Shown: one piece after another, positions 44,132-53,210 of the stretch | How the letters are laid out: every line of letters begins with the position of its first letter | Numbering within the stretch: the stretch's first letter is position 1 | DNA from: Thermoprotei archaeon | Lineage (GTDB): Archaea > Thermoproteota > Thermoprotei > Gearchaeales > WAQG01 | NCBI GenBank assembly: GCA_038881895.1 | Contig: JAVZOV010000001.1 | Coordinates: 537,287 to 601,286 of the forward strand | DNA: 64,000 nt | Reading direction: 5' to 3' | Position numbers and translations under genes: made by a program | Notes under the pieces: generated by a model | The model's database searches: none | What the model was told of the DNA's origin: nothing | What the model saw: only the letters and a program-made list of their open reading frames with translations

Positions 44132-44902
44132 ATGCATAAGAGAGCGATTGGGCCGTTAAAAGCCTTTTTTATCATTCCTTCATTAATATCTATTATTATA
44201 TTGGTAACGTTTGGTTACTCAGCCTATAGACTTTCAGAAGATATGCAAACCTTATTTACTACTAATGTACCAGAACTTTCGTTCAATGGAACGCATTTAA
44301 TAATGGAAGGTTTTACACTTAGAAATAGTGGAATATATCCTCTATCCTTAAAAATAGGATTCAACATAGCTATTGGAAATTTAACTTCAGAAACAGTATC
44401 GCAACGCGTTGATATTCCCCCGAACAGTGTAAAAAAGATGGATAACATTATTTTACGTATAAACGAAACCTCTCTTCAAACTGCAATAATGAATGAAACA
44501 ACATTGACGCTCACTACACGAGTGGAAATCTCTATAAAACCATTAATAGAGATTATTGCCCAAAATTCAACTAAAACAAAAATAGGACCATTAATTAGCG
44601 TTAATTATAATATTGACGGAGTAAACGATTACAATTCAACTCACATGAGATTATCCATATCGTATGATATTACAAACAACTTGCCTCAAGAAATTAGTGG
44701 TCATGTGAAAATAATGATAAAAGACACGCAAATCTATGGATATGGTGAATCAACACTTAATGTTCCAGCAAAGACAAGAATTCATGGTACTATACCCGTT
44801 TTTATTAAAAAATCCATAGGATTTGGAACTTATAATGCTGTTATAACACTAACTGTTAATGGGATAACAAAAACATCAACACTTAGCGTTCAAATACCTT
44901 AG
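44132..44902 (+). CDS. Membrane-anchored extracellular protein with LEA14/beta-sandwich-like repeats
   Basis: About 256 residues. One N-terminal helix (about 11-32) anchors a domain that faces outside, as judged by many N-glycosylation sequons (for example LSFNGTHL, INETSL, YNSTHM). The ectodomain contains at least one LEA-2-like unit: LRNSGIYPLSLKIGFNIAIG followed by VDIPPNSVKK, and a second resembling it at SYDITNNLPQEISG with LNVPAKTRIHG. I start at ATG 44132, after AGGTGA; an upstream GTG overlaps the Shine-Dalgarno site. Middle gene of the trio; role unknown. Confidence 0.6.
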   Translation: MHKRAIGPLKAFFIIPSLISIIILVTFGYSAYRLSEDMQTLFTTNVPELSFNGTHLIMEGFTLRNSGIYPLSLKIGFNIAIGNLTSETVSQRVDIPPNSVKKMDNIILRINETSLQTAIMNETTLTLTTRVEISIKPLIEIIAQNSTKTKIGPLISVNYNIDGVNDYNSTHMRLSISYDITNNLPQEISGHVKIMIKDTQIYGYGESTLNVPAKTRIHGTIPVFIKKSIGFGTYNAVITLTVNGITKTSTLSVQIP

Positions 44903-44911
44903 GTGTTTTAT

Positions 44912-45340
44912 ATGGATATAAAGAGTTTAATTAATAAAATTCTCATGTCTGGTATAAAAGCAGCAATATATATAATGATAATCGCTTTTGTCTTCAGCAT
45001 ACCTTTTACACACTCATTTCTGCAGTCAGCAAATATTGAGCCACAATCCTTCATGACATATCTAATAATGATCACTATTCTCGCAGCGTTCACAGGCATG
45101 CTAGAAAATAGTGTAATAGGTAGAATAATTTCAATAGGTATTAACATGGCGTTCATTGCATATATCATCATAATTACTTCAGGTGGAGTATACACAACCA
45201 AATACCAAGGGTTTATAATAGAGGCAAGATATCCAATATTACTTTTTATAATTATATTACCTCTCCTAACCTCTATTATCGAGAATGTTTGGAAAATGAT
45301 ACATAAATCTTCTACAAAACCTATAAAAACAATAGAATAA
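44912..45340 (+). CDS. Four-helix membrane protein, unknown function
   Basis: About 142 residues with four hydrophobic helices (near 12-35, 46-66, 70-92 and 106-128). ATG 44912 follows TTAGGTG by eight bases. It is the last gene of the trio and presumably forms a complex with the two preceding proteins. No family recognised. Confidence 0.6.
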   Translation: MDIKSLINKILMSGIKAAIYIMIIAFVFSIPFTHSFLQSANIEPQSFMTYLIMITILAAFTGMLENSVIGRIISIGINMAFIAYIIIITSGGVYTTKYQGFIIEARYPILLFIIILPLLTSIIENVWKMIHKSSTKPIKTIE

Positions 45341-45505
45341 CAATGAAAACTATTTTTGCAGTATTTAGTTAACGCAATCGAAGACTTTTAGCTATTAAAA
45401 TTGTTCAAGTTTGCATCCAACATCCTAAAGTGTGAAGCTTTCAATTGCAAAGGGAATGATAAATTTATTAAATAGTTCTAAGCATTATGAATAAGGTGAA
45501 GTATT

Positions 45506-47167
45506 ATGGATGATACTTATTCATATTTGTCAAATGTGTATGGTAAAAATCATTTTGAGCTTGATAAACCGTTTCGAGTAATACTTGAGTATTATATTGG
45601 TAAAAGCGTTGATTTTTCTGAATTGGGAAAATTTGTTGGTAAAGAGCTTTACGAGATCGCAGATTATATTGATAAAAATGCTAATCCGAAACATATAATG
45701 TGGAGTGTTAATGGCGAGCGCGTTGATAGTGTATGGTTAGATCCCGCGCAAAGATGGGTTCTTGAAAAATTATTAAAAGAATACAGTGTGAACAAACCTC
45801 CATATAAGGAAGGAAATTGGCATAAGCATTACGCTTCGCTATATTTGATTTCTGATCCCGGAATAGCATGCATAATAACAGTAACAAATCAAACAGCATA
45901 TGCTTTATACAAGTATGGATCTGAAGATTTAAAAAAGTATGTGCCGCATCTAATTGGAGATGCTGATCCGATAATGTATGGTGCCACATGGTTCACTGAA
46001 ATTCAAGGTGGAAGTGATTTAGGTGCCAATGTTACCGAGGCCTTTTATAATGGAAGAACGTGGGTCATAAACGGAGATGCAAAATATTTTGCTAGTAATG
46101 TCGGTCTTGCTGATATGGCATTAGTTACTGCTAGGCCGAAGGAGGCACAACCTGGTGCAAAAGGTCTTGCATTATTTTTGGTGCCAAAGATTAATAGTTC
46201 TGGTAAGAGGAATTTCATAATTAGACGATTAAAAGAAAAGAGTGGAACCATAAGTGTGCCCACAGGTGAGGTAGAATTTCACAACTCTGAAGCATATCTT
46301 TTGGGCGAACAAAGAAAAGGTATTTACTATACAATGGAGGACTTAATGGTTTCTCGTTTAGCAAACTCTATTGGAGCTTTAGGTATTGCAAGAAAATCAT
46401 TTCTTGAGGCTTATTATTATACGCAAGTCAGAAATGCTTTTGGTAAACGTCTAATAGAGCATCCGTTAGTCCAAAGAGATTTGCTAGATATGGAGATACT
46501 TATTGAAGGAACTACAGCACTAGCATTCAAGGCTGTAGATCAATTCCAAAAATCGTGGATGGACACACCTCCGTATACTGAGAAATATCACTATGCACGG
46601 TTGCTTACTCATATAACAAAAAATATTACTGCTGAGACGGCTGCGTACGTATCAAAGATGGCGATGGAAATTTATGGCGGGATAGGATTCTTAAAAGAGT
46701 ATCCTATAGAAAGACTTCATAGAGAAGCTTTAATAACACCAATTTGGGAAGGAACAAGTAACATACAAGCATTAGACATGTTAGAAGCAATAGCTAAAAA
46801 AGGTGCTCACATACAACTTTTAGATGACGTGAAAAATTTAATAAATGACATCAGAGAGGGAAAAGAAATAGCAGAATTTGCAAAAACAAAAATAGAAGAA
46901 ACATTATCAAGACTTACAACATATAGTGATACAGAAGCTCAGTTTTATGCAAAAGATACACTTACGTCCCTTGGCCATTCAATAACAGTGATCTTATTGG
47001 CGCATATTGGTTCAAAGCTAAACCTAGATAGATTCGTAACCATAGCGAAATTGTATAGTGATAGATATTTAGAAGGCAAAAGCTATTCGAGAGACATAGT
47101 AGAAAAAGCAAAGGAGTTATTTGTGATTGAAGAGTTAAGATCTAGGAGGATTGTACATCATGCATGA
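45506..47167 (+). CDS. Acyl-CoA dehydrogenase, AidB-like
   Basis: A 553-residue flavoprotein. TEIQGGSDLGAN near residue 164 and the FAD-binding RNAFGKRLIEHPLVQ near 313 are typical; IYGGIGFLKEYPIERLHREALITPIWEGTSNIQALDML near 390-425 is the classic C-terminal segment. Length and motif wording resemble AidB and related long acyl-CoA dehydrogenases. It would introduce an alpha-beta double bond in an acyl-CoA. SD AAGGTGA precedes the ATG. The stop overlaps the start region of the acyl-CoA ligase gene, so the two act together in activating and oxidising an organic acid. Confidence 0.88.
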   Translation: MDDTYSYLSNVYGKNHFELDKPFRVILEYYIGKSVDFSELGKFVGKELYEIADYIDKNANPKHIMWSVNGERVDSVWLDPAQRWVLEKLLKEYSVNKPPYKEGNWHKHYASLYLISDPGIACIITVTNQTAYALYKYGSEDLKKYVPHLIGDADPIMYGATWFTEIQGGSDLGANVTEAFYNGRTWVINGDAKYFASNVGLADMALVTARPKEAQPGAKGLALFLVPKINSSGKRNFIIRRLKEKSGTISVPTGEVEFHNSEAYLLGEQRKGIYYTMEDLMVSRLANSIGALGIARKSFLEAYYYTQVRNAFGKRLIEHPLVQRDLLDMEILIEGTTALAFKAVDQFQKSWMDTPPYTEKYHYARLLTHITKNITAETAAYVSKMAMEIYGGIGFLKEYPIERLHREALITPIWEGTSNIQALDMLEAIAKKGAHIQLLDDVKNLINDIREGKEIAEFAKTKIEETLSRLTTYSDTEAQFYAKDTLTSLGHSITVILLAHIGSKLNLDRFVTIAKLYSDRYLEGKSYSRDIVEKAKELFVIEELRSRRIVHHA

Positions 47168-48707
47168 AGGCTTCACAGTATTTTCCTTTCTAAAAAGAGC
47201 TATTACTTTATCACCTAATATTGAGATAGTCCAGAGTAATCATCGTCAAACATATAGAGAAACATATGAAAGAGTTATTGGGCTTGCTAACTCTTTACTT
47301 TCACTAGGAATATCTAAAGGTACGGTAATTGGTGTAGCTGATTATAATACTCACAAATATGTAGAATTATTATATGCATCTAGTTTGATTGGAGCTATAA
47401 TTTATCCTATCAATATAAGATTACCACCAGAGCAAATAGTTTATACTATAAAACACGCGGGAGTAGAATGGATATTTTTGTCAAAAGATTTTATGGCACT
47501 TTCTAAATATATCAGACAAGAAAAAGTGATAGGTTTAGACGCAAATGAGACAAAAATAATATACGATGATTTAATTACAAGACGTATAGTTAAAGAACCA
47601 GAAATAGAAGTAAAAGAAAATGATCCATATTCAATCCTCTATACTTCAGGCACTACTGGATTGCCTAAAGCAGTAATGTATAGCCATGAAAAAGTAGTCC
47701 ATGGTGCTCTAGCAATAGTACACCAATTAGGATTATACAACACCCCAGCAAAGTTAGATAGTAATGATGTAATATTTCCACTAATACCATTCTATCATAT
47801 CTGGGCATGGGGATCGGTTTTTCACGCACCATATTTGGGTGCAAAATACGTTTTAGGTGGGAGATTTGATCCGCAAAAGACAATAGAGTTAACTAAAAAA
47901 GAGAACGTGACATGGTTAAATGCTGTACCAACTATGGTCCATATGCTTCTTTCACAGCCTAATTCATCTGAGCTAAAAGGTTTAAAGATTTTAGTTGGAG
48001 GAATGCCTATTCCAATAAATCTTGCAAAAAAGATGGATGAAATAGGTATACGATTCTCAACTATTTATGGTGGAACTGATATGTTAGCAATTTCCATCTC
48101 AATTATTCCAAAGAGCACAATTATAAGCGATGTTATTGATTACGTAAGAATTACAACGCATCCTGTACCTTTTGTTGACTTTAGAGTTATAAAACCAGAT
48201 GGGACTATTGCCAGACCAAACGAAATGGGGGAATTATATGTTAAAGCACCATGGTTACCTGGTGAATATTATAAAGACCTTGAGAAAACGAAAAGTTCAT
48301 ATGAAAATGATTGGTTTAGAACTGGAGACATAGCACTAATTACTTCGGAAGGTGGGATAAGAATACTTGATAGGATAAAAGATGCTATAAAAAGTGGTGG
48401 TGAATGGATACCAACAAGTGTTCTTGAATCTATAATATCAGAAATACCTCAAGTCGATACAGTTGCAGTAATAGGAATAAGGGATGAGAAGTGGGGAGAA
48501 AGGCCAATAGCAATAATTAAATTACGTCCCTCAACACAAATCTCACAAGAAGAAATTATGCAATATTTAAGAAAATCTGTTTATGATGGGAGAATTCCAA
48601 AGTGGTGGTTACCAGAACAAATACTGATCGTAGAGGATATTCCGTTAACTAGCACTGGGAAAATAAACAAATTACTCTTAAAGGAAAAACTTAACATCAC
48701 TTCCTAA
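47160..48707 (+). CDS. Fatty-acid/acyl-CoA ligase (AMP-forming)
   Basis: About 515 residues. P-loop ILYTSGTTGLPKAVMYSH near 165, YGGTDMLA (A5), WFRTGDIA (A7) and the C-terminal lysine in TSTGKINKLLL. The wording is closer to long-chain fatty acyl-CoA synthetases (FadD-like) than the enzyme at 11448. I start at ATG 47160, ten bases after AGGAGG; a TTG at 47151 is too close to it. Co-transcribed with the acyl-CoA dehydrogenase. Confidence 0.9.
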   Translation: MHEGFTVFSFLKRAITLSPNIEIVQSNHRQTYRETYERVIGLANSLLSLGISKGTVIGVADYNTHKYVELLYASSLIGAIIYPINIRLPPEQIVYTIKHAGVEWIFLSKDFMALSKYIRQEKVIGLDANETKIIYDDLITRRIVKEPEIEVKENDPYSILYTSGTTGLPKAVMYSHEKVVHGALAIVHQLGLYNTPAKLDSNDVIFPLIPFYHIWAWGSVFHAPYLGAKYVLGGRFDPQKTIELTKKENVTWLNAVPTMVHMLLSQPNSSELKGLKILVGGMPIPINLAKKMDEIGIRFSTIYGGTDMLAISISIIPKSTIISDVIDYVRITTHPVPFVDFRVIKPDGTIARPNEMGELYVKAPWLPGEYYKDLEKTKSSYENDWFRTGDIALITSEGGIRILDRIKDAIKSGGEWIPTSVLESIISEIPQVDTVAVIGIRDEKWGERPIAIIKLRPSTQISQEEIMQYLRKSVYDGRIPKWWLPEQILIVEDIPLTSTGKINKLLLKEKLNITS

Positions 48708-48812
48708 AATTTTCGCTATTTTTAGACCATAATAATTTATGGTATTAAGTTAATCTTTTTTATGCAAGAAAAGATTATATAAATTTATTAAGAAAGAAAA
48801 CGTGGTGAGCAT

Positions 48813-49535
48813 ATGAAGCCTGTTCATATACTTGCGAGTAAGGATGACATTGCTAAAAGTGCGATAGTAGTTGGTGATCCAGGGCGTGCAAAACTTCTTT
48901 CCGGACTTCTTGAAAATCCCAGATTAGTTAATGAGAATCGGGGATTTATAACGTATACTGGACTCTACAAGGGATTTCCAGTAACTGTTGCAACACACGG
49001 GATAGGGGGAGCATCGTCGGCAGCAGTTTTTGAAGAACTAAGAATGTTGGGAGCTGAGATAATGGTAAGGTTAGGGACTACTGGCGCATTTAAAGAAGGA
49101 ATAAAAATTGGAGATATTATCGTTGCTGATGGTGCTGCATACCCTGTAGGTGGTACCATTGGAATGTATGTGGGTATAGAAAACTGTTATCCTGCATCCC
49201 CTGATATTGAGCTTACATACACAATTTATAAAAAATTAAAAACCGTAATACCCAATGTATATATAGGAGGAGTTTTCAGTTCTGACGCATTCTATGCAGA
49301 AAATCCACAATTTGTAGACACATGGTCACATAGAAACATATTATCAGTAGAAATGGAGTGCGCGACATTATTCACGATTGCGCGATTAAGAGGTTTTAAA
49401 GCGGGAGGAGTATTAGTAGTGAGTGATAACTTGAAAACCGGAGAATCAGTACTAGATAAGCCAGAAATATTAAGTAAGAGGTTCATGGAAGTCGGAAAAA
49501 CACTCATGGAGGTATTTACAGAATTCCAGAGGTAA
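48813..49535 (+). CDS. Purine nucleoside/methylthioadenosine phosphorylase
   Basis: A 240-residue PNP/UDP-phosphorylase family protein. It begins KPVHILASKDDIAKSAIVVGDPGRA, has THGIGGASSAAVFEEL, RLGTTGAFKEG, FSSDAFYAENPQF and the ribose-binding VEMECATLFTIA with the catalytic aspartate in VSDNLKTGE. This wording is very close to MTAP/PNP of Sulfolobus. It releases purine bases from nucleosides or 5'-methylthioadenosine. SD GGTGAG. A purine phosphoribosyltransferase converges just downstream, together forming a salvage pair. Confidence 0.92.
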   Translation: MKPVHILASKDDIAKSAIVVGDPGRAKLLSGLLENPRLVNENRGFITYTGLYKGFPVTVATHGIGGASSAAVFEELRMLGAEIMVRLGTTGAFKEGIKIGDIIVADGAAYPVGGTIGMYVGIENCYPASPDIELTYTIYKKLKTVIPNVYIGGVFSSDAFYAENPQFVDTWSHRNILSVEMECATLFTIARLRGFKAGGVLVVSDNLKTGESVLDKPEILSKRFMEVGKTLMEVFTEFQR

Positions 49536-49553
49536 AGCCAAATACTAAAAATT

Positions 49554-50144
49554 TTATGGGACTTTTTTACATCGAATCTTCAAAAATTCGTTAATTTGCT
49601 CTACATTTAAGAGGTCTTCCAATTCAACTTTATTCATGAAGGACTCTATACCGGAATTATCATGGCATGCATTAAGTATATTGCTTAGCTCTTCAAATAT
49701 ACTCCATGGATAAATAATCCATGCATTAGTCTTCATTGTGATGCCACAATAGTCTGGTTTGAATATACTTCTTGGTTTTAAATATAGCACTGCAGTTTTC
49801 ACTTCATTTGCTCCTAATGATTTCAATACTTCTACGGCTGTTTTTAGAGTTAAACCTGTATCAGCAACTTCATCAACAACTAATACTTTATGATCTTTTA
49901 CATCAATTCCTATTGGCTCTTGTACCTTTACTGTAGAACCATCTAAACCTTGACTCCAGTGCTGAATTCTAATTGATACTACGTCATTAATGTTTAAAGC
50001 ATCTGATAGCACAAGAGCTGGTATTAATCCCCATCTACTTATACCCACAACCATATCTGGTCTGTATCTTGAATTAATAACTTTAAAAGCTAATTCATAA
50101 GTTAATTTTAACAATTCTCTCCAGCTCACAAAGACAAATTCCAT
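49554..50144 (-). CDS. Purine phosphoribosyltransferase (xanthine/guanine type)
   Basis: A 196-residue type I PRTase. The PRPP loop is VLVVDEVADTGLTLKTA, the hood region includes VVGISRWGLIPALVLSDAL, and YCGITMKTNAWIIYPW resembles the archaeal Gpt-like proteins. It converts a free purine to the nucleotide, using the base released by the neighbouring phosphorylase. Note that the PRTase domain fused to HisI (41k) is a different, APRT-like protein. Confidence 0.82.
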   Translation of the reverse strand: MEFVFVSWRELLKLTYELAFKVINSRYRPDMVVGISRWGLIPALVLSDALNINDVVSIRIQHWSQGLDGSTVKVQEPIGIDVKDHKVLVVDEVADTGLTLKTAVEVLKSLGANEVKTAVLYLKPRSIFKPDYCGITMKTNAWIIYPWSIFEELSNILNACHDNSGIESFMNKVELEDLLNVEQINEFLKIRCKKVP

Positions 50145-50563
50145 GAAAATACTAACCTAATGTCCCATATAAATTTAAACTCTAAGCCCACTTATGCAAA
50201 AAATATTATTTTTTGATTATTTAAAAATCTGTTAAGTTGTTTAGTGTTAAGATCTCAAGATTGTAATAATGAATTAAATAGACATCTTTTTCAAAGAGTC
50301 TAATAACTATAAAAATATAAAAATGAGCACCAAGTTAAGGAAAAATTAATGAGCATAATATTCATTATCACAATATTAAACACTCCCATGTTTTTACGAA
50401 CAATCCGGATAGATTAACGAATCGAAAGTGAAAAGGACTAAGTAGAGACACGAATAACGAAAAACTATATGTCCTTAATCATCAGAATCTTACTTACCTG
50501 AGTTTAGAAACATTACTAATGAAAAAGAGTGTAAAAAATGTTTATAAAAATAAGAAGTTATTT
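50145..50563. other. Intergenic region, nothing recognised
   Basis: A 419-bp AT-rich stretch between two genes on the minus strand. I find no open frame, hairpin-plus-end motif of the TnpB family or RNA gene. It contains the promoter of the phosphoribosyltransferase gene near its left end. Confidence 0.5.
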
Positions 50564-52381
50564 TTATAGTACTTGGAGTTCTCTAAGTTTTGAAAATGGT
50601 ATTGTACCGTCGCTGTTCCATCCTCTTAGCCTATAATATTCGTCAAGTAATGAGTTAAAGAGTGCTGGTGTGATTATGTTGCCTTTGCTTGGACCTGAAT
50701 CTGATGGTTGCGTCATGAATCTTTTTGGTAGTATGTCATGTCTTCTGTCGAATCCATTCATTTGATTAATGTATCTTTCTAAGTTCCAAATTCTTTCGCC
50801 AATACGAAGCACTTCATTAACATCTATATCCCAGCCTGTAAAACCTGTGAGCAATGTTGCATAATCTTCGAGTGTCATGGCAAAAGTCGAGAATTTGCAT
50901 ACATCTAATGAATCCGTTAAGGCAAAGAAGTCCTCTAAGAGTTTCACTAACTCTGGTTTCCCTTTAGTAGCCAATGGATCGTGTTTTTCTGGTATACCGA
51001 AGAGTTCTGCTGCAGGTGTGTAGCTTCTTAGATGGCATGCTCCTCTGTTAGAAGTAGCGTAAGCTATTGAAAATCCTGTAAGACCTCGAGGGTCATATGC
51101 AGGTATTCCTTGACCTTTAACGGCGTTTGCCATATCAGGATCACCAAAAGCTTTTGCTGCCCTTGCACTACCCTCTGCCAAAATCTCCCCTATACCTTCT
51201 CTTCTAGCTATTAGATGAACTAATTCGATAAACTTGTCCGCATCACCCCATGCTATTTTTTCATCAATTAATCCCCTCTCAGATGCTTCAGCAGCTACGC
51301 CTAGTACATTTCCAAGTTCGATTGTATCAATACCTATATCATTGGCTAAATAATTAAGGTATGATACTGCTTGTATATCACCTAAACCAATATTTGCACC
51401 TAATGCCCACGAAGTCTCATATTCAGGGCCCTCACTTTTGTGTGCATACTTACCAGTCTTGACCTCTGACTCTCTTTTACATGCAACTGGGCACGCGTGA
51501 CAAGTTGGTGTTGATATTAGTATGGTGGCCTTAAGGTTCTCTCCACTAATATTATAGGCGTATTCAAACGAGGTACTTTTTCCATTTCTAGTAGGAAATG
51601 CACCTATCTCGTTTACTATGTTTGTGAGCACACTAGTACCATACACAGATAGACCTCCTTTACGTGGTGCAGTTATAGGACTTTCTAGGATTCTCTTTAA
51701 TGCCAACCCTCTTCCTTTCTCAAAAACCTCAGGTCTTGCTGGTTTTGGCATATCCTTCTCATGACCTATCACAACTACAGCTTTTACCCTCTTAGAACCC
51801 ATCACAGCTCCTGTACCACCTCTACCAGAAGCCCTACCGCCATCGTGTATTATAGCAGCAAATCGTACTTTTCGTTCACCAGCAGGACCGATAGCAAAAA
51901 TCTTAGCATTTTCACCATACTTAGCTTTAAGCAACTTCGTAACCTCTAAAGTGCCCTTACCCCATAGAGAAGTCGCATCTTCTATTTTTACAATACCATC
52001 CCTTACTAATAAGTAAACTGGTTTATCACTACTACCAGTCATAATTATTCCATCAAACTTAGCCCATTTTAAAGCAGCACCAACATAGCCTCCAACATGA
52101 GAGTCTGTAACAGTACCTGTTAATGGTGATCTAGTCACTGATGCAAGCCTACCACTCAATGGAACTAAACTACCAGTGAGCGGCCCAACCATTAGTGCGT
52201 GCGGATTTTCAGGCGAAAATGGATCTGCCTTTGGATTTAAATCGTAAACATATTTTACACCTAAACCTCTACCACCCACATACTTCCTTGCATCTTCTTC
52301 ACAAACCTCATCATATTCAACCCTTCGTTCTGTTAAATCTATGAAAGCAACGTGATTTGCATAACCACCTGCCTTAACCAT
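50564..52381 (-). CDS. aor: Aldehyde ferredoxin oxidoreductase (tungsten enzyme)
   Basis: A 605-residue AOR-family protein of normal length. Domain 1 (about 1-210) has GGRGLGVKYVYDL and the cofactor-binding RASGRGGTGAVMGSKRVKAVVV. Cluster ligands are in TPTCHACPVACKRES (Cys, Cys, Cys), with the fourth in LDVCKFSTFA. DTIELGNVLGVAAEASE and NRGACHLRSYTP complete the tungstopterin site. It oxidises an aldehyde to a carboxylate and reduces ferredoxin, in the cytoplasm, useful in amino-acid or sugar catabolism. It is followed on the same strand, upstream, by the small 85-residue protein gene carrying the shared operator. Substrate class is open. Confidence 0.93.
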   Translation of the reverse strand: MVKAGGYANHVAFIDLTERRVEYDEVCEEDARKYVGGRGLGVKYVYDLNPKADPFSPENPHALMVGPLTGSLVPLSGRLASVTRSPLTGTVTDSHVGGYVGAALKWAKFDGIIMTGSSDKPVYLLVRDGIVKIEDATSLWGKGTLEVTKLLKAKYGENAKIFAIGPAGERKVRFAAIIHDGGRASGRGGTGAVMGSKRVKAVVVIGHEKDMPKPARPEVFEKGRGLALKRILESPITAPRKGGLSVYGTSVLTNIVNEIGAFPTRNGKSTSFEYAYNISGENLKATILISTPTCHACPVACKRESEVKTGKYAHKSEGPEYETSWALGANIGLGDIQAVSYLNYLANDIGIDTIELGNVLGVAAEASERGLIDEKIAWGDADKFIELVHLIARREGIGEILAEGSARAAKAFGDPDMANAVKGQGIPAYDPRGLTGFSIAYATSNRGACHLRSYTPAAELFGIPEKHDPLATKGKPELVKLLEDFFALTDSLDVCKFSTFAMTLEDYATLLTGFTGWDIDVNEVLRIGERIWNLERYINQMNGFDRRHDILPKRFMTQPSDSGPSKGNIITPALFNSLLDEYYRLRGWNSDGTIPFSKLRELQVL

Positions 52382-52473
52382 GAAGACTCACTAATTTTTA
52401 GTCTCTTTTACAATATATATACTTTACTTGTTCTTAATCATCTCTTTAAGTAATAAATTCGAAATCAACTGTG

Positions 52474-52731
52474 TTAGATACCAGATGCTTTGAACAATCT
52501 TAATTTAATCTCTTTTAACATCTTGTTAACTTTCTCTTCATTACCCTCAGCTTCTATATAAATAACTGGTATTTCTATTCCATGTATAATATCTGTATCC
52601 TCCTTTACTATTCTGATCAACCAATCATTACCTCCTATTTCATAGTTGTTAACATTCTTATCATAATCTCTAAATACTAGCAATACTTCCCATACCTTTA
52701 CACCACGCAACTCTGTGGTAATCTTATACAT
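52474..52731 (-). CDS. Small 85-residue protein, unknown, with shared operator upstream
   Basis: A soluble alpha/beta protein: MYKITTELRGVKVWEVLLVFRD, a central WLIRIVKEDTD and a C-terminal helix EEKVNKMLKEIKLRLFKASGI; it may have a ferredoxin-like fold. A TATA-like TATTTATTTATGC lies about 28 bp upstream, so the ATG is nearly leaderless. Immediately upstream of that box is an 18-bp near-palindrome that copies the operator of the oxidase/NOR locus at 10403. It precedes the AOR gene by 92 bp on the same strand, and the two may be co-transcribed. Function not recognised; co-regulation with the oxidase is inferred. Confidence 0.6.
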   Translation of the reverse strand: MYKITTELRGVKVWEVLLVFRDYDKNVNNYEIGGNDWLIRIVKEDTDIIHGIEIPVIYIEAEGNEEKVNKMLKEIKLRLFKASGI

Positions 52732-52773
52732 TATTGTTCATATTAAAAATAATATGCATAAATAAATACCTAT

Positions 52774-52791
52774 AACCTAATATATTCGGTT
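52774..52791. promoter_or_regulatory. Second copy of the palindromic operator
   Basis: AACCTAATATATTCGGTT is a palindrome with one mismatched pair; it shares AATATATTCGGT with the perfect palindrome at 10403-10418. It sits just upstream of the TATA-like box of the 85-residue gene, the same geometry as at the oxidase/regulator locus. Confidence 0.6.
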
Positions 52792-53059
52792 CGTTAATGT
52801 CCTTTAACCTAAAGAGATTTACATCGTTGTTGGATAGTTAATTTTTTTATAACTGTCTGTTCCATCTCTGCAAAAGTTTCATCGATGGCTTTCTGGGTCA
52901 ACGGAAAATTCCCTCATCCTGAGATCATCTATGCCCATTCGGTGCTAACCTTCCACCGCACCGGGCATAGGCTAGTAAATAGGTGTTTTGAGTGATAAAT
53001 TCCTTGACGAAAGCTGTGGTAGTCTAGAGGTCTTCTAGACTGAATATAATGTACTCAAG

Positions 53060-53160
53060 TGGGTTATATGATCATAGTAGGTCTGATTTTAACACGATCC
53101 AAAACCCAGTATTATGAAACTTTAAGCCAGGAATATCCTCGGCTTCAGCTTTAAGGACAT
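53060..53160 (+). repeat. Decayed TnpB-derived right end
   Basis: CAAGTGGGTTAT, ATAGTAGGTCTGATTTTAAC and ATCCAAAACCC align with CAAGCGGGTTAT, ATAGCAGGGGCTGGTTTGAC and GCCCAGAAC at 62201-62250. It ends with AATATCCTCGGCTTCAGC and AAGGACATC, a small hairpin plus terminal ATC like the other right ends. The rest of the 480-bp gap (52792-53059) shows nothing I can name. Confidence 0.45.
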
Positions 53161-53210
53161 CAAAATGTAATTGCTTATATAATGGTTAATCGTATTCATA
53201 GTGAGTTTTG

